10,170 nucleotides of DNA, from the NCBI GenBank assembly GCA_003140275.1, contig PLJQ01000283.1, forward strand, positions 310 through 10,479, read 5' to 3'. A program made the translations under genes and the position numbers. The notes beneath the pieces are model-generated. The model was not told where the DNA came from. It made no database searches and worked only from the letters and a program-made list of their open reading frames with translations. Origin of the DNA: Limisphaerales bacterium (GTDB lineage: Bacteria > Verrucomicrobiota > Verrucomicrobiia > Limisphaerales > PALSA-1396). Shown here one piece after another: positions 6,841 to 10,170 of this stretch (the stretch's first letter is position 1; every line of letters starts with the position of its first letter).

Positions 6841-7389
6841 GTGGGCATCGTCACCAAAACCGGAGACAAAGGCACGACTGGACTGATGTATAACCGGCGC
6901 GTCTCCAAATGTCATCCGCGCGTCGAAGCGTATGGTTGCGTCGATGAGTTGAACTCTGCCATCGGCCTGGCGCGCGCCACCGCCAAACATGCTCTTGTGC
7001 GCGACAACCTTCTGGTTATTCAAAAGGACCTGGTCGTTCTCATGGGCGAACTGGCAACGGCAGTCGATGATTTGCCGCGCTATGTGGCCGACGCTTTTTC
7101 ACTCGTCACTCCGGAATTAACCGCCCAGCTGGACAAGCTTGCCCGGGAAATCGAAGACCAGAAAATCAGTTATAAAGGTTGGGCAACGCCCGGCGCGAGC
7201 GTTCACTCCGCGGCGTTGGACCTGGCGCGTGCCACGTGTCGCCGCGCCGAACGCCGCGTCTGTGAGTTGCAGGAAACCGACCAGCTTAAAAATCCGGAAA
7301 CCATAGTTTACCTCAATCGCCTGGCGGATTTGCTCTGGCTCCTGGCCCGCTGGGCGGAGGCGCATCCAGCCGGTGTTGATTCTCCGTGA
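6841..7389 (+). CDS. Cob(I)alamin adenosyltransferase, PduO type
   Basis: This enzyme (corrinoid adenosyltransferase, EC 2.5.1.17 type) moves the adenosyl group of ATP to cob(I)alamin, making coenzyme B12 in the cytoplasm. From the GTG at 6841 it has 182 residues, typical for the PduO/MMAB trimeric family. The ATP-binding N-terminus MGIVTKTGDKGTTGL (1-15) is diagnostic. VDELNSAIG (34-42), the RATCRRAERR helix (130-139) and YLNRLADLLWLLAR (157-170) are the remaining family blocks. The frame is open to a TTG at 6814; GTG is preferred because it places TKTGD at the usual distance from the start. No B12-dependent enzyme or other cobalamin gene is adjacent, so the cofactor is likely supplied to an enzyme elsewhere, or salvaged. 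Confidence 0.94.
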   Translation: MGIVTKTGDKGTTGLMYNRRVSKCHPRVEAYGCVDELNSAIGLARATAKHALVRDNLLVIQKDLVVLMGELATAVDDLPRYVADAFSLVTPELTAQLDKLAREIEDQKISYKGWATPGASVHSAALDLARATCRRAERRVCELQETDQLKNPETIVYLNRLADLLWLLARWAEAHPAGVDSP

Positions 7390-7474
7390 CATTTGGCAAC
7401 CGCTCGCTTGTGATCCCTTCAGCATCGGTTCACCTTGAATTCTTGGCGGGCTTGCCCTTATCCTTGCTTGCTCA

Positions 7475-8428
7475 ATGAAGAAACAAGTTGAACTGAAGTT
7501 GGTGAAATGGCCGTTCCAGGTTGGCGATGCCGTCTTTCTGGGCGTTGCCTGGTTGATTTATTCCCAAAGCAAATTACCGATGGGGCCGTGGGAGATTTTC
7601 TTTTGTGTGCTCACGGTTGCGTGTGGCGCTTTGCTGGGCGTGACACCGTTTTTACTGGAATACCGGGCGGTTGTCAGACTGGCCGAAGCCGGCGCGCTGG
7701 CCACCACCGTGGCGCAAATTCAACATCTCGACCTCGTGGCGATCCAAATCAACCGGGCCACCACCCAGTGGCAGGGCGTTCAGGAAGAATCCACCAAGAC
7801 CGTTTCCGCGGCGAGGGAAATTGCCGACCGGATGACCTCCGAAGCTCGTGCTTTCACTGACTTCATGCAGAAGGCCAACAACAGCGAAATAGCCACGCTG
7901 CGATTGGAAATCGAAAAGTTGCGTCGCGCCGAAAACGATTGGCAGCAAGTGCTCATGCGAATACTCGATCATGTTTATGCGTTGCACCAGGCCGCGCTTC
8001 GTTCGGGACAGCCCGGCTTGGTTGAACAACTGGGACATTTTCAAAACGCCTGTTACGATGTGTCCCGGCGGATCGGCCTGATTCCCTTCCTTGCCGCCAC
8101 CGGGAAACCGTTTGACACGGTGCGCCATCGGCTCGTCGATGAACAAGCCAGGGCGGCTGCGGATGCGCGCGTTTCAGAAACGATTGCCACCGGCTACACT
8201 TATCAAGGCCAGCTCCTCCGCCCCGCATTGGTTTCACTTCAAGCGACCGAACCGCCGAATCCGCCCGTGGCCGACCCGGCCTCCACTTCCACGGCGCGTT
8301 CCTCGATGGAATCAAATGTCGCCGCGAGCCGCACAAACATGCCTGACGATCAACGCTTGGAAGATTCAGTCTCTTCCGAAGATGCAGTCGAATCGATGGC
8401 ATCGGCGGAGCAACCGCCAATAGTTTAG
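7475..8428 (+). CDS. Membrane-anchored coiled-coil protein with GrpE-like C-terminal domain
   Basis: This 317-residue protein has two predicted membrane segments near the N-terminus (about 15-30 VGDAVFLGVAWLIYS, and 38-61 PWEIFFCVLTVACGALLG...), a long helical, probably coiled-coil stretch (about 85-160), then a part resembling the GrpE nucleotide-exchange factor: LMRILDHVYALHQAAL (160-175), GLIPFLAATGKPFDTVRHRL (201-220) and GYTYQGQLLRPALVSL (240-255). The last matches the GrpE beta-domain pattern GY...G.vLRPA.V. The tail (256-317) is low-complexity Pro/Ser/Glu. Ordinary GrpE is soluble and lacks membrane segments. Here the domain would face the cytoplasm, held at the membrane, and might recruit a DnaK/Hsp70-like ATPase there. 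No hsp70 or dnaJ gene is in view. ATG at 7475, 85 bp after the adenosyltransferase. GrpE likeness is by motif only. Confidence 0.72.
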   Translation: MKKQVELKLVKWPFQVGDAVFLGVAWLIYSQSKLPMGPWEIFFCVLTVACGALLGVTPFLLEYRAVVRLAEAGALATTVAQIQHLDLVAIQINRATTQWQGVQEESTKTVSAAREIADRMTSEARAFTDFMQKANNSEIATLRLEIEKLRRAENDWQQVLMRILDHVYALHQAALRSGQPGLVEQLGHFQNACYDVSRRIGLIPFLAATGKPFDTVRHRLVDEQARAAADARVSETIATGYTYQGQLLRPALVSLQATEPPNPPVADPASTSTARSSMESNVAASRTNMPDDQRLEDSVSSEDAVESMASAEQPPIV

Positions 8429-8674
8429 CACCACCTCCGCAACGCTGGATGTCATGATGGCGGCGGAAGCCGTGGGTCGAGTGACAAACAAATGGGCTTG
8501 GTTGACGTGGTGTAGTTGCTCTTGGAGCCAAGGATGCATTACTCTGGCGCATCTTTTCGGCCACCTGACCTCGCACAAAACCAGCGTGATCTCTACGCCT
8601 ATAGGAAGATGGAGGGGCGGATAGAATCTGCGGGACACCTGTAAGAGCTATCATTTGGTTTGATTTGGTTTGAT
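8429..8674. other. Convergent intergenic region, no supported gene
   Basis: This 246 bp gap lies between the ends of the GrpE-like gene and the NGKIARLP-type gene. Short frames exist on both strands but none has a recognisable domain or start context. The only structure I see is the 10 bp tandem repeat at its right end. No clear terminator hairpin is visible. Confidence 0.5.
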
Positions 8675-8696
8675 TCAGTTTGATTGGGTCGGATTG
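8651..8696. repeat. 10 bp tandem repeat (TGATTTGGTT)n at a gene end
   Basis: Successive 10 bp blocks read TCATTTGGTT, TGATTTGGTT, TGATTCAGTT, TGATTGGGTC and GGATTGACCT, so about four and a half copies decay to the right. The minus-strand gene reads into the array: its last residues (PTQSN) and its stop at 8675-8677 are repeat-encoded. Because the unit is not a multiple of three, copy-number change would alter the C-terminus or stop. Confidence 0.75.
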
Positions 8697-9493
8697 ACCT
8701 TGGACAAAGTTCTGGCGTTTGCTGAAGCCTCCGGCGTCGTTGCAGCCTCTTCGTGGCTGGTGCCGTTCCCGCCAGTCGCCGGTGCGCCATTGCCCGCAGC
8801 AGCCGCTGCACCGGGTTTCCGCAGGTCATCCAACGGCTGGTCAAACTCCAGCTTGGTTAGCATTGACGCCATCTTCCGGCCATATTCGCCGCCGCCAAAA
8901 AGGTCCGCATTTTGCGCTTCCAGCAGCGGCGAGAAAATCAGGCCCCGCAGACGGCGCTTTGACTTCTCTTTCATCGCTTCGAGATTTTCCTCATTCTCGC
9001 GGTCGCACTGGCGCTCCCAGCGCTCCATTTCGATCCGCAACCGTGTCGCGTTGTGATCGCCGCGCCGCAGCAACCGGGTTTCCCGCATCGCTTCCCGCAA
9101 ATAACCCAGCTTGGTTTCGTCATCCCCGTTTTTCTCCAGCAGCCGTTCCATCAACTTGAACAATTCCACGGCGAACACGGTGGTCAGCCGGGCGCTCAGG
9201 TCGGCCTTCTCCGCGGCCTCGTCCAACGCTTCCGATTGGTCCGTCAGCCGGCGCACGTGCTCGCAGGCCACCTGCTGCCGCTGCCACTCCCGGAATCCGC
9301 CCTGCCGCCATTCCGAGAGGTTTTGCTCGCTGATCGGCCGCCCGCCAAAGTCATCCGCCAACATCGCCTGCGCCGCCGGACATGCGTTCAGCCACGCCAG
9401 CGCTTGCGGCCCCGGCTCGCCGTCCTCCAGACGGCGGTTCAATTGTACGCGGAGGTGACGCGGCAGCCGGGCGATCTTTCCATTGCGGCTCAT
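8675..9493 (-). CDS. NGKIARLP/NLSEWRQGG family protein, unknown function (terminase-small-subunit-like N-terminus?)
   Basis: From the ATG at 9493 this has 272 residues. The N-terminal 75 are the conserved-looking part: MSRNGKIARLPRHLRVQLNR, GPQALAWLNACP, then GGRPISEQNLSEWRQGGFREW. This reads like a small helix-turn-helix module and recalls the N-terminus of Mu-type small terminase subunits (a basic K-I--LP start followed by a short helical bundle); I also associate it with proteins present in many copies in Verrucomicrobiota. The middle (about 80-205) is long charged helices, probably coiled coil, with REAMRETRLLRRGDHNATRL and ERWERQCDRENEENLEAM. The tail (about 230-272) is Ala/Gly/Thr-rich and disordered. 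It begins 4 bp after the stop of the upstream gene on the same strand, so the two are likely co-transcribed. An in-frame GTG at 9532 is rejected because it lies inside that gene. Role not known. Confidence 0.68.
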   Translation of the reverse strand: MSRNGKIARLPRHLRVQLNRRLEDGEPGPQALAWLNACPAAQAMLADDFGGRPISEQNLSEWRQGGFREWQRQQVACEHVRRLTDQSEALDEAAEKADLSARLTTVFAVELFKLMERLLEKNGDDETKLGYLREAMRETRLLRRGDHNATRLRIEMERWERQCDRENEENLEAMKEKSKRRLRGLIFSPLLEAQNADLFGGGEYGRKMASMLTKLEFDQPLDDLRKPGAAAAAGNGAPATGGNGTSHEEAATTPEASANARTLSKVNPTQSN

Positions 9494-9497
9494 TGGC

Positions 9498-10170
9498 TCA
9501 ATCGTGGTTGCAGATGGCGGCAAACCTGCCACCCAAGGTTTTCAATACCCGATCAATGCCCGCAAGTCGCGATTCATGGGCTTGGAACATCGAAACGGCC
9601 CGTTCCAGCATCGACAACATCATCTGCTGATTCCGGCTCACAGCGGCCAGAAAGACTTCCAGCGGGCGGCTGCTATCCGGTACCGCGGGGAGCGCCGGTG
9701 CGACGGGCGCGCGGGCCGCCGCGCGAACCGGTGGCGTCAACGCCGGAAGCCTGGGCTGGCTCTCGGACGGCGTATTTGCAATTGCCGCATTTCCCGTCGA
9801 TGCGGCTTGCGGCGTCACTGGCGCTTCGTCCGGTGAATGTTCAGACGGGGCATTGAACCTTTCCAGTTTGGTATTCAACGCCTGAACGGTGACCGACAAA
9901 TTCCTGATCATGGTTTGCATTTCGCCGTCCCCGCGCTGTGCCGGGCTGCCGGCCAGGGCCTCGGGCTGGTTCGGGTCGATGGCGGTGATGAGCGGGTCGG
10001 GCAGGCGCATGGATTTCATCTCGCGGTCGAGGGTGGCGAGTTCCCGTTTCACACTTGCGATCTGGTCCTGCTGCTGGGCGCACCAGCGGGTGGACTGGCG
10101 CAACAAGTTGAAGAACTCGCCTTGCTGTTGCGCAAACGCGACCGTGAACGCCGCCAGTTCGGTCCGGAGG
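9498..10170 (-). CDS. Helical, proline/alanine-rich protein of unknown function, 5' end beyond window
   Basis: The frame is open to the right edge, so the 5' end is missing; 223 residues are visible. The start near 10106 (TTG) is not convincing because coding-like sequence continues upstream (TELAAFTVAFAQQQGEFFN). The visible part has a coiled-coil-like region (QQQDQIASVKRELATLDREM), a second helix (MQTMIRNLSVTVQALNTKLERF), a long Pro/Ala/Thr linker, and a C-terminal helical pair (LEVFLAAVSRNQQMMLSMLERAV, then RLAGIDRVLKTLGGRFA). No catalytic motif, signal peptide or membrane segment is seen. It sits 4 bp upstream of the NGKIARLP-type gene, with which it probably forms a unit. It may be a structural or scaffold partner of that gene, but nothing in the sequence proves a phage or any other origin. 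Confidence 0.7.
   Translation of the reverse strand, partial: LRTELAAFTVAFAQQQGEFFNLLRQSTRWCAQQQDQIASVKRELATLDREMKSMRLPDPLITAIDPNQPEALAGSPAQRGDGEMQTMIRNLSVTVQALNTKLERFNAPSEHSPDEAPVTPQAASTGNAAIANTPSESQPRLPALTPPVRAAARAPVAPALPAVPDSSRPLEVFLAAVSRNQQMMLSMLERAVSMFQAHESRLAGIDRVLKTLGGRFAAICNHD

Noticed and set aside
6835..7023. 63-residue N-terminal extension of the secreted jelly-roll protein
   Set aside because: It would be antisense to the adenosyltransferase start and would bury the signal peptide far inside the protein.
7435..7463. Possible promoter TTGAAT-17-TTATCC before the GrpE-like gene
   Set aside because: The -10 box matches poorly (3/6) and such combinations are common by chance.
8366..8638. 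90-residue minus-strand frame in the convergent gap
   Set aside because: It overlaps the end of the GrpE-like gene, has no domain, and its composition does not look protein-like. I cannot exclude a decayed gene remnant.
9053..9856. 267-residue plus-strand frame across the two minus-strand genes at the right end
   Set aside because: It is Arg/Pro-rich with no domain and antisense to two genes whose spacing and composition fit real coding.

Overview
The window looks like chromosomal DNA from a moderately GC-rich Verrucomicrobiota-type bacterium (Pedosphaera/Limisphaera-like). That placement is inference. It rests on the mix of ordinary housekeeping genes with lineage-style proteins (the NGKIARLP/NLSEWRQGG family, long secreted proteins with a jelly-roll C-terminus), on starts without Shine-Dalgarno sequences, and on the dispersed repeat that reads PHPGPLPQGEG in one frame. 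No rRNA, tRNA, CRISPR array, insertion sequence or complete prophage is visible.

Left half (1-4632, all minus strand): a TCA-cycle cluster, read from right to left. Citrate synthase (4632-3493) is preceded by a good sigma70-like promoter. A 270 bp gap follows, holding a roughly 150 bp inverted-repeat (REP/BIME-like) element. Next comes sucC (3222-2011), then three genes that are not normally part of this operon: an Nmad3-like putative nucleotide-modification protein (1988-1131), a VOC/glyoxalase-fold protein (1117-743) and a 60-residue protein (739-557). The cluster ends with sucD (573 to the left edge, incomplete). Gaps of 22, 13 and 3 bp, then a 17 bp overlap, suggest one transcript. The two halves of succinyl-CoA synthetase are therefore separated by a three-gene insertion, and the Nmad3 gene is visibly less GC-rich than its neighbours.

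Middle (4633-7474): a divergent promoter region, then a secreted N-acetylmuramoyl-L-alanine amidase (4790-5788, plus). It converges on a secreted protein of unknown function with a C-terminal carbohydrate-binding-like jelly roll (6834-5815, minus). A PduO-type cob(I)alamin adenosyltransferase (6841-7389, plus) starts almost back to back with that gene, beside a direct repeat.

Right part (7475-10170): a membrane-anchored coiled-coil protein with a GrpE-like C-terminal domain (7475-8428, plus) faces a two-gene minus-strand unit. The unit consists of an alpha-helical protein that runs off the right edge (ends at 9498) and, 4 bp downstream, a 272-residue protein of the NGKIARLP type (9493-8675) whose 3' end is built from a 10 bp tandem repeat. 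The convergent gap 8429-8674 holds no supported gene.

The strongest candidates for something new are the Nmad3 insertion inside sucCD, the membrane-tethered GrpE-like protein, and the NGKIARLP two-gene unit.
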